DNA from: Paenibacillus sp. A3
Lineage (GTDB): Bacteria > Bacillota > Bacilli > Paenibacillales > NBRC-103111
Length of the DNA: 52,927 nucleotides
Assembly: GCF_001399685.1 (NCBI RefSeq)
Contig: NZ_JTHN01000028.1
Coordinates: 1-52,927, forward strand
Reading direction: 5' to 3'
The translations under genes were made by a program, and so were the position numbers. Position 1 is the stretch's first letter. Every line of letters begins with the position of its first letter. Positions 26,508 through 35,382 of this stretch are shown piece after piece. The notes under the pieces are model-generated. The model searched no databases. It was not told where the DNA came from and was given only the letters and a program-made list of their open reading frames with translations.

Positions 26508-28235
26508 TTAATCCTCTATCGTCGACATGTCGCCGACCGGCAAATTCAATTCCCACGCTTTTAGCACGCGGCGCATAATTTTACCGCTTCTCGTTTTGGG
26601 CAGCTTGTCCTTGAACTCGATTTCACGAGGCGCCGCATGAGCGGACAAGCCGGTTTTGACAAATCGGACAATCTGCTCCTTCAGCTCTTCCGACGGCGTA
26701 TAACCGTCCCGCAGCGCGATGAACGCTTTGATCACTTCGCCCCGCATCGGGTCCGGCTTGCCGATGACGCCCGCTTCCGCAACCGCCGGATGCTCCACCA
26801 GCTTGCTCTCGACCTCGAAGGGTCCGACCCGCTCGCCGGAGGTGTTGATGACATCGTCAACGCGGCCTTGAAACCAGAAGTAACCGTCCTCGTCGCGGAA
26901 AGCGGAGTCTCCGGACACATACCAACCCTGGAAGCGGAAATACTCTTCGTACTTGGCCGGATTGTTCCAAATGCGGCGCATCATGGACGGCCATGCCGTT
27001 TTGATCGCCAGATTTCCCATGCAGTAAGGCTCCAGGACACGGCCCTCGTCGTCCAGGATGGCCGCGTCCACGCCCGGAATCGGCTTGCCCATCGATCCCG
27101 GCTTAATTGCCATCCCCGGGTAATTGCAGATGAGCTGGCCCCCGGTCTCCGTCATCCACCAAGTGTCATGGATGCGCTGCTTGAATACGTTCAATCCCCA
27201 ACGGACGACCTCCGGATTTAAAGGCTCGCCGACGCTGAGCACATGGCGGAGCTTGGACAGATCGAACCCGGAAACCAGCTCGTCTCCGGCTCCCATCAGC
27301 ATGCGGAAGGCGGTAGGCGCGCTGTACCAGACGGTAATGCCGTACTTTTGCAGGGTGGCGTACCAATCCGCTGGCTTGAACCGTCCCCCGCGGATCACGT
27401 TCGTCGCGCCGTTGAGCCACGGAGCAAAAACGCCGTAAGACGTGCCGGTCACCCAGCCCGGATCGGCCGTGCACCAATACACGTCGTCCTCCTTCAAGTC
27501 CAGCACGATTTTGCCTGTATAGTAATGATGAAGCATCGCATCATGGACATGAAGCACGCCCTTGGGCTTTCCGGTAGAGCCGGAGGTGTAATGCAGAATC
27601 AGGCCGTCCTCGCGGTCCATCCATTCGAGGTCCAACTCTTCGGAAGCGCTTTCCATTGCTTTGTGGAAATCGACCTGCCCCTCTTCCAGGCGAAGAAGGT
27701 CGTGTCCGACCAAGATCACATGCTTCAGATGGGGTAAATCCCGAACCGGGATGCGCGGAAGCTGGGAAGGCGTCGTGACGATCGCCACGGCCTGGCTGTC
27801 TTCCAAGCGGTCCTTCACGGCCGTCTCCATAAAGGCCTCGAACAAAGGGCCGGCAATCGCGCCGACTTTAATAATCCCGAGAAGCGCAAAGTACAGCTCG
27901 GGAGAACGGGGCATGAAAATAAACACGCGGTCCCCTTTTCCAATGCCCAATTGACGAAGCACGTTGCCGAAGCGGTTGGAGCTGTTTTTCATTTGCCCGA
28001 AGGTGTACGCTTCTTCTCTCTGACCGTCGCTGTAGTATAAGGCGATTTTGTCCCGGCGCGAGGACTCGGCATGCCGGTCGATCGCTTCGTACGCCATATT
28101 GATTTTTCCGGTTTCGTGCCATGTGAACTCACTCTCCACCTCCTCCCATCGAAACTGTCCCCGCATCTGCTCGTAATTTTCCATGTTGGGGCTGGCCGCC
28201 GTGGCCGCAATACGCTCATTCGTAAACGAACTCAT
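26508..28235 (-). CDS. acsA: Acetate-CoA ligase (acetyl-CoA synthetase) AcsA
   Basis: 575-aa AMP-forming synthetase converting acetate, CoA and ATP to acetyl-CoA, AMP and PPi. Signatures: LILHYTSGSTGKPKG (A3), TWWMTETGGQ (A5), YFWFQGRVDDVINTSGERVGPFE (A7-A8) and LPKTRSGKIMRR, whose lysine is the usual acetylation/catalytic site (A10). Length and sequence match Bacillus AcsA (about 572 aa). The ATG follows GGGAGGG at 8 nt. Transcription probably starts from a -24/-12 promoter (28289-28305), unlike Bacillus acsA. It likely consumes the acetate released by AmiE nearby. Confidence 0.96.
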   Translation of the reverse strand: MSSFTNERIAATAASPNMENYEQMRGQFRWEEVESEFTWHETGKINMAYEAIDRHAESSRRDKIALYYSDGQREEAYTFGQMKNSSNRFGNVLRQLGIGKGDRVFIFMPRSPELYFALLGIIKVGAIAGPLFEAFMETAVKDRLEDSQAVAIVTTPSQLPRIPVRDLPHLKHVILVGHDLLRLEEGQVDFHKAMESASEELDLEWMDREDGLILHYTSGSTGKPKGVLHVHDAMLHHYYTGKIVLDLKEDDVYWCTADPGWVTGTSYGVFAPWLNGATNVIRGGRFKPADWYATLQKYGITVWYSAPTAFRMLMGAGDELVSGFDLSKLRHVLSVGEPLNPEVVRWGLNVFKQRIHDTWWMTETGGQLICNYPGMAIKPGSMGKPIPGVDAAILDDEGRVLEPYCMGNLAIKTAWPSMMRRIWNNPAKYEEYFRFQGWYVSGDSAFRDEDGYFWFQGRVDDVINTSGERVGPFEVESKLVEHPAVAEAGVIGKPDPMRGEVIKAFIALRDGYTPSEELKEQIVRFVKTGLSAHAAPREIEFKDKLPKTRSGKIMRRVLKAWELNLPVGDMSTIED

Positions 28236-28288
28236 GATGTAGACCCTCCCAATCGATAATAGATGTTTGCCCTTCTGAGCCTAAGTAA

Positions 28289-28305
28289 AGCAATTATTGT
28301 GCCAA
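28289..28305 (-). promoter_or_regulatory. Sigma-54 (-24/-12) promoter of acsA-adk
   Basis: Minus strand TTGGCACAATAATTGCT fits the sigma-54 consensus at all defined positions but one (A instead of G after TTGGCAC). It is 54-70 nt upstream of the acsA ATG, leaving a leader of about 43 nt. Confidence 0.8.
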
Positions 28306-28338
28306 CCGTCGGAGTGCGGGAAATGAAAGGAATGCACA

Positions 28339-28370
28339 AAAAAATGTGTCCCATTTCGGGACACATTTGC
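28339..28370 (-). terminator. Perfect hairpin with T-tract between methyltransferase gene and acsA; also candidate enhancer
   Basis: AATGTGTCCC and GGGACACATT are perfect 10-bp arms around GAAAT, followed by Ts on the minus strand, so it can terminate the methyltransferase transcript. Its core TGTCCCGAAATGGGACA (28347-28363) also fits the 17-bp palindrome pattern found upstream of amiE, centred about 77 nt before the acsA start. Confidence 0.7.
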
Positions 28371-28388
28371 CGATTCGATCCGATACAG

Positions 28389-28405
28389 TGATGCAAAATG
28401 GGACA
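28389..28405 (-). promoter_or_regulatory. 17-bp candidate enhancer upstream of acsA
   Basis: Minus strand TGTCCCATTTTGCATCA shares TGTxxCATTTTGCxxCA (13 of 17) with the amiE site TGTATCATTTTGCGACA. Centre about 119 nt upstream of the presumed acsA start. Confidence 0.5.
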
Positions 28406-28445
28406 CTTGGGGCATCTGCAGCAGCCTGCGCGCCTGACGGATTTC

Positions 28446-29045
28446 TCATTTTTTTCTCAATACAAGTTGAATGACATGGGCTAAACCGGTGTGCGCCTTT
28501 CCTTCCACCCGCTCTTGCTCGCCATAGAAGAAATGGATCACCTCATGACCTTCGCACCAAGCAAGAATTTCTTTGGGGTCGTAGAGCAAATCCGGGTCCG
28601 GGGGGCCGCCGGTACCGTACTTTAATTGGTCCTTCGAGTATACCTCAAGCATCATAATGCCTTCAGGCCTTATGGCGTTTTTCATTTTATTGAGAATCAT
28701 GGCCTGATCGTCTTTATGAAAATGCCCGAATACCATGATGGCGGCATCATATCGCTCGTTCGACACCTCATCCGCCAACAGGTCTAGTTTTTGGGTATGT
28801 ACCTCAACTGCATGCTTCCGGGCCAGTTTTTTCGTTTTTTGCAGGCCGCTCTCCGCATAGTCAATGGCGGTCACTTCATGATTTCGTTTTGCTAAAAAGA
28901 CGGCATTCCGGCCCTCGCCCTCCGCAAACGCGATAACTTTGTGACATGGTTCCAATCGAAAAGCTTGTTGTTGAATAAATACGTTAGGATCTTCCCCATA
29001 ATAATATTCCTCCGAATTAAAACGCTCATGCCATACATTTCCCAT
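28446..29045 (-). CDS. Class I SAM-dependent methyltransferase
   Basis: 199-aa soluble methyltransferase of the TehB/UbiE-like group. Motif I is modified to [16 protein letters not shown] (about 37-52), the acidic end of strand 2 is VTAIDYAESGL, and the post-motif region YDAAIMVFGHFH precedes the usual IRPEGIMMLEVYS strand. N-terminal WHERFNSEEYYYGEDPN is typical of thiopurine/tellurite-type members. ATG follows GGAGG at 9 nt. The substrate cannot be inferred; it is transcribed alone from the promoter at 29186-29215. Confidence 0.9.
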   Translation of the reverse strand: MGNVWHERFNSEEYYYGEDPNVFIQQQAFRLEPCHKVIAFAEGEGRNAVFLAKRNHEVTAIDYAESGLQKTKKLARKHAVEVHTQKLDLLADEVSNERYDAAIMVFGHFHKDDQAMILNKMKNAIRPEGIMMLEVYSKDQLKYGTGGPPDPDLLYDPKEILAWCEGHEVIHFFYGEQERVEGKAHTGLAHVIQLVLRKK

Positions 29046-29185
29046 AATTCCCGACCTCCTGTGAGTAAGATATTGGACATCGAAGACTCAGTATGTCTTT
29101 AATAAAGCAAAAAAAACAGCATGGGTGCAGAGCATACTTCGCCGTTTTAGTAATTTTCGTCATCGATTGTAGAGTTATTATATCT

Positions 29186-29215
29186 ATAATATCTTCGAAA
29201 TTGGCAGTGTGTCAA
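29186..29215 (-). promoter_or_regulatory. Sigma-A promoter of the methyltransferase gene
   Basis: TTGACA (29210-29215) and TATTAT (29186-29191) on the minus strand, 18-nt spacer. Confidence 0.6.
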
Positions 29216-29263
29216 TAGCGCAAGGCATCGATAACGCGCCGATACAACCGTATTCCGGCTATG

Positions 29264-29301
29264 AAAAAAATAAGCCGCGGCTCCTATTCAGGGCCACGGC
29301 T
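29264..29301 (-). terminator. Terminator of the lacI-esterase-exported protein operon
   Basis: AGCCGTGGC/GCCGCGGCT stem with an 11-nt loop, followed by TATTTTTTT on the minus strand. Confidence 0.8.
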
Positions 29302-29319
29302 CGTTGTACAGTAATTCGC

Positions 29320-29901
29320 TCAAAGCGTACGAAACTTAAGATTTTTGCAGTCGATGGCGAACGAGAAAGCCCTCTGCTCGCTTCCATCCAACGAAAGCTC
29401 CACGATCAAGCTCTCCAGCTCTTTCTCCGTTAAAGCTTGACCGCTGATCCAGCCGTGCCTTTCTTTGCCGGGCAGGATTGTCGCCCCGGTAAAGTCGGGG
29501 TTGGTTGGGGAAGCCCCGACCTTTTCGCTTACCTTGCCCGCGCTGTTGTCGTTCGACTGTATGGCAAGACGGCTTGGGTCAACCGCAACGTTTTCGTTCG
29601 CGGTCCCGTTCTTGATCGTAATTTCGAAATCCGTCGTTTGTGCGGTCCGCCGGATGGAATGAACGGTAACCTCAACGCCGTTAGTTGTTTGCGTGACCGG
29701 CAGTTTCTGTAGCTGGGGCTCCGAGCCGCTTTTATTCGAAGCGGAATTTTCGTTCCCCCCGACCGGTCCCGAAACATAATTGCTATCAATTGGCACGGGA
29801 TTATCGATATCCTGCGCGGCATGCGGGGTTCCGTTCATTAACACGGCCCCTGTAAACACAATCGAACCGCAGACGAGTCCGAGCATAATTTTTTTCACCA
29901 T
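29320..29901 (-). CDS. Exported protein of unknown function (DUF4352-like fold possible)
   Basis: 193-aa protein with an N-terminal signal sequence (KKIMLGLVCGSIVFTGAVLM, cleavage probably after the AxA-like PHAA, about residue 29). A low-complexity Ser/Asn-rich linker (about 40-65) leads to a beta-rich domain (GVEVTVHSIRRTAQTTDFEITIKNG) resembling DUF4352-type immunoglobulin folds. No catalytic motif. It starts 5 nt after the second esterase gene, whose last codons contain its ribosome site (GAGAGG), so it belongs to the LacI-esterase operon. Its contribution there is unknown. Confidence 0.65.
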   Translation of the reverse strand: MVKKIMLGLVCGSIVFTGAVLMNGTPHAAQDIDNPVPIDSNYVSGPVGGNENSASNKSGSEPQLQKLPVTQTTNGVEVTVHSIRRTAQTTDFEITIKNGTANENVAVDPSRLAIQSNDNSAGKVSEKVGASPTNPDFTGATILPGKERHGWISGQALTEKELESLIVELSLDGSEQRAFSFAIDCKNLKFRTL

Positions 29902-29906
29902 GATAA

Positions 29907-31259
29907 TTAATCCTCTCTGATGTCGTTAGACCAGCGTTCGACGGTCAGCTCCAACCGCGAATCGGCCTCGGCCCGGTAGTGGCGCACCACCGGATTTCCG
30001 GCTTGATCCGTTTCCGCCCCGCCGTCGGCTCTGCTAATTTGATAAACGAACTCGGTATGAAGCGGAAGCTCAAGCCGCTCGGAATATACAGGCGCATCCG
30101 GCTGCTTGCTTAAAGGAAACCAGGCGTATAACGTGACGGTTTCCGGTGTATGCGGCGGGACATGAACCCTTAAATCGAGGGTAACCCGCTCCTTCAGCTC
30201 CTTGACCACACGGATGGAAAGAGCAGCCTCCAAACCGCGGTAATTGACCGTCACCGTCGTCTCTCCTTCTTCCTTCGCCACCACGGTCCCGTCCTCTTGA
30301 ACCTCTACGATCCGAGGGTCTTCCACCCGGTAAGCCGCCCTGAGCAGAGACATCTTCAAGCCGCTGTCAAACTCCGCGATCGCGTTTAACCGGCAGAGCG
30401 GACCGCGGATGCCGACTTCGTCCCAGCCGCACAACGATAACGAGCGCGCCTGACCCTTTGCTCCAAATAAATGGAGCAGCGGAGAGGCCAGTCGGGCCGC
30501 CCAGTCTTTCTCCACATGAGCCGCTTCGGGATCGAAGAAATACAGCAGCTCGTCGTCGGCTTCGTATCCGAGGAGGGCAAGCTGCTCCGCGACCTCGCGG
30601 ACATGCTTTTCCATGATCAGCGTGCCTTCCCTGCCTCCCAAATCGATCCAGATCCGGGAAACCGGCTGCTTCGTGCCGAACGTATGATACTGCCGGAATT
30701 CTTCCAGCGTCACGGGATCGACGTAGTAAAAATACGGCGACAGAATCGCCAGCTTGCCGAAAATGTCCGGACGGCGCAAGCCGATATGGTAGGTGACCTG
30801 CCCCCCGCGGGAAGACCCCATTAAGCCCGTATGCTCCGGGTCCGGCTTCGTGCGGAAAAGCGCATCGATGTAAGGCTTGACTTCCTCGATGATGAAGCGC
30901 TCGTAGAGCTGCCCTTTGGGCTGGATTCGGACTTTATCGGACGGATACAGAACCCCTTCCAGCTCGTGGGTAAATTCATCGGCCCGCTCGACACCCCGAT
31001 TCGGAATGCCGACGACGATGATTTCTTCCATGAGGCCGCTCTGAATTAAGCGGTCCGCGGTCTCATGGACATTCCAGGAATAGCCGTTGAAGGCGGGATG
31101 GAAAATATTTTGCCCGTCGTGCATATACAGCACCGGATACCGCTTCGCTTGATCCCAGCGATAGCTTGGAGGGAGGTAAACAAACAGATCCCGCGTATTG
31201 TCCAAGTGGGCGGAGTAGAAATTTTCCACCTTCAAAATGCTCGATTGGTTATTCCGCAT
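29907..31259 (-). CDS. Esterase D-like alpha/beta hydrolase with C-terminal Ig-like and carbohydrate-binding-like region (copy 2)
   Basis: 450-aa protein. Residues 1-265 are an esterase-D/feruloyl-esterase type hydrolase fold: VYLPPSY, YPVLYMHDGQNIF, nucleophile elbow GSSRGG and probable catalytic histidine in AAHVEKDW. After about residue 300 comes a short Big-type Ig-like segment (VEVQEDGTVVAKEEGETTVTV) and a beta-rich C-terminus resembling starch-binding or CBM48-type modules. No signal peptide, so probably cytoplasmic. Start: of two ATGs (31265, 31259) the second has the right distance to AGAGG. It is the tandem paralogue of the gene just upstream. Substrate unknown; an acylated maltodextrin is only a contextual guess. 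Confidence 0.8.
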   Translation of the reverse strand: MRNNQSSILKVENFYSAHLDNTRDLFVYLPPSYRWDQAKRYPVLYMHDGQNIFHPAFNGYSWNVHETADRLIQSGLMEEIIVVGIPNRGVERADEFTHELEGVLYPSDKVRIQPKGQLYERFIIEEVKPYIDALFRTKPDPEHTGLMGSSRGGQVTYHIGLRRPDIFGKLAILSPYFYYVDPVTLEEFRQYHTFGTKQPVSRIWIDLGGREGTLIMEKHVREVAEQLALLGYEADDELLYFFDPEAAHVEKDWAARLASPLLHLFGAKGQARSLSLCGWDEVGIRGPLCRLNAIAEFDSGLKMSLLRAAYRVEDPRIVEVQEDGTVVAKEEGETTVTVNYRGLEAALSIRVVKELKERVTLDLRVHVPPHTPETVTLYAWFPLSKQPDAPVYSERLELPLHTEFVYQISRADGGAETDQAGNPVVRHYRAEADSRLELTVERWSNDIRED

Positions 31260-31264
31260 CCTCA

Positions 31265-32608
31265 TCACCTCTGCTCGTTCACGGGCGCCGCATCCACCCA
31301 ATTTTCTACTTCGTAATTCAGAACAAGGCCGTCCCTGGCCGTAAATTTCCGGTAAGCAATTTCCCGGCCTTGCCGGTCCGTCTCATGCATGCCCAAGCCG
31401 CGGGAAATGCGGAATTCGAAGGACATATCCCGCGGTACCTCAAAGGTTCCTCCATACAGTCCTTCGCGGATCATCGGCAGCTCGATGCCGGCGTATAGCG
31501 CAGCTGTTGGCGGCGTAGAAGCCGGCACTTTCACGTACGCTTGGACGGTGACCGTCTCCGAAACCGACGGGACAACGGCAACAGCCAATTCAGCCGTCAG
31601 GCTGCCGTTTATGTACCGAACCGTCGTCTCCCCTTCTTTCTTCGGCAGCAATTTGCCGTCTGCCGTCACGTCCAGCAGCTCGGGATCGACTACTTCATAG
31701 CAGGCGTTTAAATCCGTCATCATGAAGCCGCTGTCGTAGTGCACCACCGGATTGAGCGTACGCTTCGGCCCTTCGATCCCAACCGCCTCCGGCCCATGCA
31801 AATCGACACGAACAGGAGTTCCGATGCAGCCAAAAAAATAAAGCAGCGGCGCATGCACTCTGGCGGCCCAATCCTTCTGCGAATGGCCCGAATTGACGGC
31901 ATAATAGTACATAAAATCGTCCCCGGGCCGGTATCCGGCGCCGATCAGCGTATCCGCGACATGCCGCACATGTTTTTCCATAACGGTAAAGCCTTCGGCA
32001 TCTCCCACGTCCATCCAAATGCGCAGAGCTTTCTTTTCCGTGTAGACGCGGCTCAACCAGCGGTCCTCCATCGTGCGGAGATCAACGCTTGCGAAGAACG
32101 GACACAAAGCCCCGATCATCCCGAACGTCTCGGACCTGCGGAACCCGATATTGTAAGAGACCAAACCGCCCGCGGACGATCCCATCAGCGCCGTATGCTC
32201 CTGATCCGGCAGCGTCCGGTATTCCCGGTCGATATAAGGCTTTACTTCACGGACGAGAAACTCCTCGTACAGCTCGCCCTGATTCGTCGTATCGAAAACC
32301 CGGTGTCCGTACGGATTCTCATGCATATATTCCGCAATCCGGGCATCCTCGATGTGGGCTACCGCAACGATGATAATTTCCCGCATGCGTCCTTCGGCGA
32401 TCAGGCGGTCAACCGTTTTGTGTACGTCCCACGATTCGCCCTTCCGGTCCTTGTAGAACGCGTGCTGCCCGTCCTGCATATACAGGACAGGGTACCGCTG
32501 CCCCGCGTCCGTTTCATAGCTCGGAGGCAGATATATAAATATATTTCTGGAATTGTCAAGAATCTGGGAATAAAAATGATTGATTTCGATCAGCCGCGAC
32601 GAACTCAC
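31265..32608 (-). CDS. Esterase D-like alpha/beta hydrolase with C-terminal Ig-like and carbohydrate-binding-like region (copy 1)
   Basis: 447-aa paralogue of the next gene with the same architecture: IYLPPSYETDAGQRYPVLYMQDGQ, nucleophile elbow GSSAGG, histidine in NSGHSQKDW, an Ig-like segment DVTADGKLLPKKEGETTVRY, and a beta-rich C-terminal module. GTG 32608 follows GGAG at 8 nt. It starts 23 nt after lacI and its stop TGA abuts the start region of copy 2, so the genes are cotranscribed and presumably arose by tandem duplication. No export signal. The pairing with a LacI regulator and maltodextrin genes points to carbohydrate metabolism; the reaction is not established. Confidence 0.8.
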   Translation of the reverse strand: MSSSRLIEINHFYSQILDNSRNIFIYLPPSYETDAGQRYPVLYMQDGQHAFYKDRKGESWDVHKTVDRLIAEGRMREIIIVAVAHIEDARIAEYMHENPYGHRVFDTTNQGELYEEFLVREVKPYIDREYRTLPDQEHTALMGSSAGGLVSYNIGFRRSETFGMIGALCPFFASVDLRTMEDRWLSRVYTEKKALRIWMDVGDAEGFTVMEKHVRHVADTLIGAGYRPGDDFMYYYAVNSGHSQKDWAARVHAPLLYFFGCIGTPVRVDLHGPEAVGIEGPKRTLNPVVHYDSGFMMTDLNACYEVVDPELLDVTADGKLLPKKEGETTVRYINGSLTAELAVAVVPSVSETVTVQAYVKVPASTPPTAALYAGIELPMIREGLYGGTFEVPRDMSFEFRISRGLGMHETDRQGREIAYRKFTARDGLVLNYEVENWVDAAPVNEQR

Positions 32609-32631
32609 GCCACATTCTCCTCACCGGATCG

Positions 32632-33546
32632 TCACGTGATGACGGACAGGCAATAAAACTTTTCACGGCTTACCTCATCCGCATCCTGAATATTGCGATC
32701 CATCATACGGACAATCTCTTTGTAGTCATTCATATCAAACGCAACTTTCGCCATCCCTTGCGGAACGATTTCCGGACAATGGCTTGTGCACAGAACAGCG
32801 AGCCGGTCATGGATCTTGGCCGCTTCATACGCCAAAAATTCATTCATCACGATCCCCGGACGTCCGGCATACGCGGACAGAAATTCATTTAAGCCCTCGA
32901 TGCTCTCGCACACATGAACCCGTTCTTCGTCCAAGCCGGATTGCCGCTTGATAAACTCCACCAGTTCGGCATTGTTATACGAATCCATCACCAGAAACTG
33001 CGGGGCTTCGCCAAGCAGGCTGCGAGCCGCTTCAAAGCTCCGCACGAAATCCGGAACGATTTTGTGAAACAACGGGTCTTCGATATAGCTGTCGATCACG
33101 AAGACGGGAACGCCGAATCCGAAATAATTCGATATGGTTGTAAATTGTTCTTTATCCACATCCAATAAGAATACGCCGTCCAAATTGCGCTCCATGATAA
33201 TTTTCGAGGACGGGCCCAAGTTATCGATTTGCATAAAAATAACATGATACCCCAGCTCGCTGCAGTGCCGCTCGATGGCGTTGATCGTTCTCGCATACTT
33301 CAAATCGGACCATATATGACGGTCCTCCCCTTTAAACCATAAGATGCCGATGAGTCCGGTTTTCTTGACCTTCAGCGACTGCGCCGTACGGTTCGTTACG
33401 TATTTCAGCTGCTGCGCGGCCTTCAGTACCTTCACGCGCGTTTCATCGGATATGGATTGGGTCTTCACGTCGTTCAAAATATACGAAACCGTCGCAATGG
33501 AAACGCCGGCTGCTTTAGCTATGTCTTTGATCGTTGCTTTTTTCAT
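32632..33546 (-). CDS. LacI family transcriptional regulator
   Basis: 304-aa repressor/activator: N-terminal HTH TIKDIAKAAGVSIATVSYILND (residues 4-25), hinge helix NRTAQSLKVKKTG, and a periplasmic-binding-like effector domain (GILWFKG..., DGVFLLDVDKEQF, VPVFVIDSY). The ATG follows AGAGGCGG. It is first in an operon with the two esterases and the exported protein. The operator-like CTTAAACGTTTAGG lies at the start point of its own promoter and related half-palindromes lie downstream of the mdxE promoter, so it probably controls both units. The effector is likely a maltodextrin (inference). Confidence 0.92.
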   Translation of the reverse strand: MKKATIKDIAKAAGVSIATVSYILNDVKTQSISDETRVKVLKAAQQLKYVTNRTAQSLKVKKTGLIGILWFKGEDRHIWSDLKYARTINAIERHCSELGYHVIFMQIDNLGPSSKIIMERNLDGVFLLDVDKEQFTTISNYFGFGVPVFVIDSYIEDPLFHKIVPDFVRSFEAARSLLGEAPQFLVMDSYNNAELVEFIKRQSGLDEERVHVCESIEGLNEFLSAYAGRPGIVMNEFLAYEAAKIHDRLAVLCTSHCPEIVPQGMAKVAFDMNDYKEIVRMMDRNIQDADEVSREKFYCLSVIT

Positions 33547-33562
33547 GGTTTAACCGCCTCTA

Positions 33563-33608
33563 CTTAAACGTTTAGGTCGATTAAAGCATACGGCCCTGTC
33601 TTTGTCAA
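33563..33608 (-). promoter_or_regulatory. Sigma-A promoter and operator of the lacI operon
   Basis: TTGACA (33603-33608) - 17 nt - TTTAAT (33580-33585) on the minus strand. The palindrome TAAACGTTTA (33565-33574) covers the expected start point at about 33573, an arrangement that fits autorepression. Confidence 0.75.
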
Positions 33609-33609
33609 A

Positions 33610-35352
33610 TCATGACAATGGCGCCTTTAAAATAAGCCATCCGTACGGAGGCAAGCTGATAGAAAGCCGCTCTTGTGTCAGTTCGAAGCTTCCGTCGCCC
33701 ATGGCGATTTCGAACGATATCTGCGCGTCCAAGGCGATATCCGCGACAGCCGGATGCCCGCTGTTGTTGAAGCCGATGTAGAGCTGTTCGTCTGCATCCG
33801 TTCTACGGATGACAAGCTGATGATCCTTGGCATAGATCACCTGAAAAGTTCCGTCCCGCAACGCCCGATGCTGCCGTCGGTACGAAATGATCGTCCGGTA
33901 AAACGCAAGCAGCTCCTGATTTTGCCGGTCCTCGTCCCAAATCATCGGCCGCCTGCAGTCAGGGTCCGCCCCGCCCTGCATCCCTACTTCGTCGCCGTAA
34001 TAAATGCACGGAACGCCGGGGAACGCAAACTGAAACAGCACGGCGAGTTTCGCTTTCCTTGCCTCCTGCGCGACCGTAAGCAGCCGCGGCGTATCGTGGC
34101 TTCCGACGATGTTAAAGGCCGCTTCGTTCACCTGCTGCGGATACTGGGCCAGCAGCCGGTTGATCCGGTGAGAAAACTGCTCCGCACCGATCGCATCCTT
34201 GGCAAAAAAATCAAGTATAGCTTCTGTAACCGGATAGTTCATGACCGCATCGAACTGATCTCCCTGCAGCCACGGCATCGCGTCGTGCCAAATCTCGCCC
34301 AGAATATAAAAATCCGGCTTGAGCGACTTCAAAGCTTTGCGAAAATGCCTCCAAAACTCGTGATCGACCTCATTGGCCACATCCAGCCGCCAGCCGTCGA
34401 TATCGCATTCCTTCACCCAATACTGCGCCACGTCCAGCAGGTATTGCCGGACCTCCGGATTCGCCGTATTCAGCTTCGGCATATGCGCCTCGAAAGCGAA
34501 GCAGTGATAGGAAGGTCTGGGCTTCGTCTGCACCGGAAATTGCTTGATGTGGAACCAATCCCGGTAGCGCGATGCCGTTCCGTGGCGGACCACATCTTGA
34601 AAAGGAGCGAACAGCGCGCCGCTATGATTGAATACGGCATCCAGAATGACGCGAATCCCGCGCTCGTGACAAGCCTGAACCAGCTTCTTCAGCAATCCGG
34701 TATCCCCGAACTGCGGATCGATTTTCATATAGTCCGTCGTATCGTACTTATGATTCGTCTCCGCCGCAAACAGCGGGGTAAAATAAATCGCGTTAACACC
34801 AAGCGAGCTAAGGTGATCCAGTCGGTCCAATACGCCCTGCAAATCGCCGCCGTAAAAATCGTGCGGCCCCGGGTCCGCCTCCTCCCATGAACGAACGCCG
34901 GCCGGATCGTTCGACGGATCGCCGTTCGCAAACCGCTCGGGAAATATTTGATAAAACACAGCCTCTTTTACCCACCCCGGCGGCTTCGAAACTTCATCCG
35001 GCCACAGAAACGGATAATCGAAGAAGGAAAGCGGGTCCTGCGGCTTTTCCTTCTGAATGCCAGTCTCCGTGTACCAGACCGTTTCGTCCTCCGAGATCAA
35101 GGCAAACGCATAGCGCAGTCTGCGATGCGGAGGAACAAGCTCCGCCTGCCAATAATCAAACCGTTCATCGCTTGCCAGCTTATGAAGATATTGCTCGCTG
35201 GCGGTTTGCTCCCAATCGTACTTGTCGCCATAGAGAGCTTTTACCGCGCGCAGATCGTCTTTTTTCGTCCGCAGCCGGATATGGATCGTCCGGTCGTCGT
35301 AAGCGTAACAATCCGCATGGCCGGACCGGTGGTAAACCGCTTCTAATAACAT
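33610..35352 (-). CDS. Cyclomaltodextrinase / neopullulanase (GH13, subfamily 20 type)
   Basis: 580-aa cytoplasmic glycoside hydrolase that cleaves cyclodextrins, pullulan or maltodextrins. The N-terminal 120 residues form a CBM34-like domain. The TIM barrel follows: VNAIYFTPLF, DAVFNHSG, nucleophile Asp in DGWRLDVANEV, acid/base Glu in YILGEIWHD, and transition-state Asp in VGSHDTPR. The C-terminal beta domain ends in LPPYGWLILK. The ATG follows AAGGAGG at 8 nt. No signal peptide: it processes sugars imported by MdxEFG, encoded upstream in the same operon. Exact preference among cyclodextrin, pullulan and maltotriose cannot be read from sequence. Confidence 0.93.
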   Translation of the reverse strand: MLLEAVYHRSGHADCYAYDDRTIHIRLRTKKDDLRAVKALYGDKYDWEQTASEQYLHKLASDERFDYWQAELVPPHRRLRYAFALISEDETVWYTETGIQKEKPQDPLSFFDYPFLWPDEVSKPPGWVKEAVFYQIFPERFANGDPSNDPAGVRSWEEADPGPHDFYGGDLQGVLDRLDHLSSLGVNAIYFTPLFAAETNHKYDTTDYMKIDPQFGDTGLLKKLVQACHERGIRVILDAVFNHSGALFAPFQDVVRHGTASRYRDWFHIKQFPVQTKPRPSYHCFAFEAHMPKLNTANPEVRQYLLDVAQYWVKECDIDGWRLDVANEVDHEFWRHFRKALKSLKPDFYILGEIWHDAMPWLQGDQFDAVMNYPVTEAILDFFAKDAIGAEQFSHRINRLLAQYPQQVNEAAFNIVGSHDTPRLLTVAQEARKAKLAVLFQFAFPGVPCIYYGDEVGMQGGADPDCRRPMIWDEDRQNQELLAFYRTIISYRRQHRALRDGTFQVIYAKDHQLVIRRTDADEQLYIGFNNSGHPAVADIALDAQISFEIAMGDGSFELTQERLSISLPPYGWLILKAPLS

Positions 35353-35382
35353 GGCATACGCCTCCTTTTGGAAAAAATTGCG

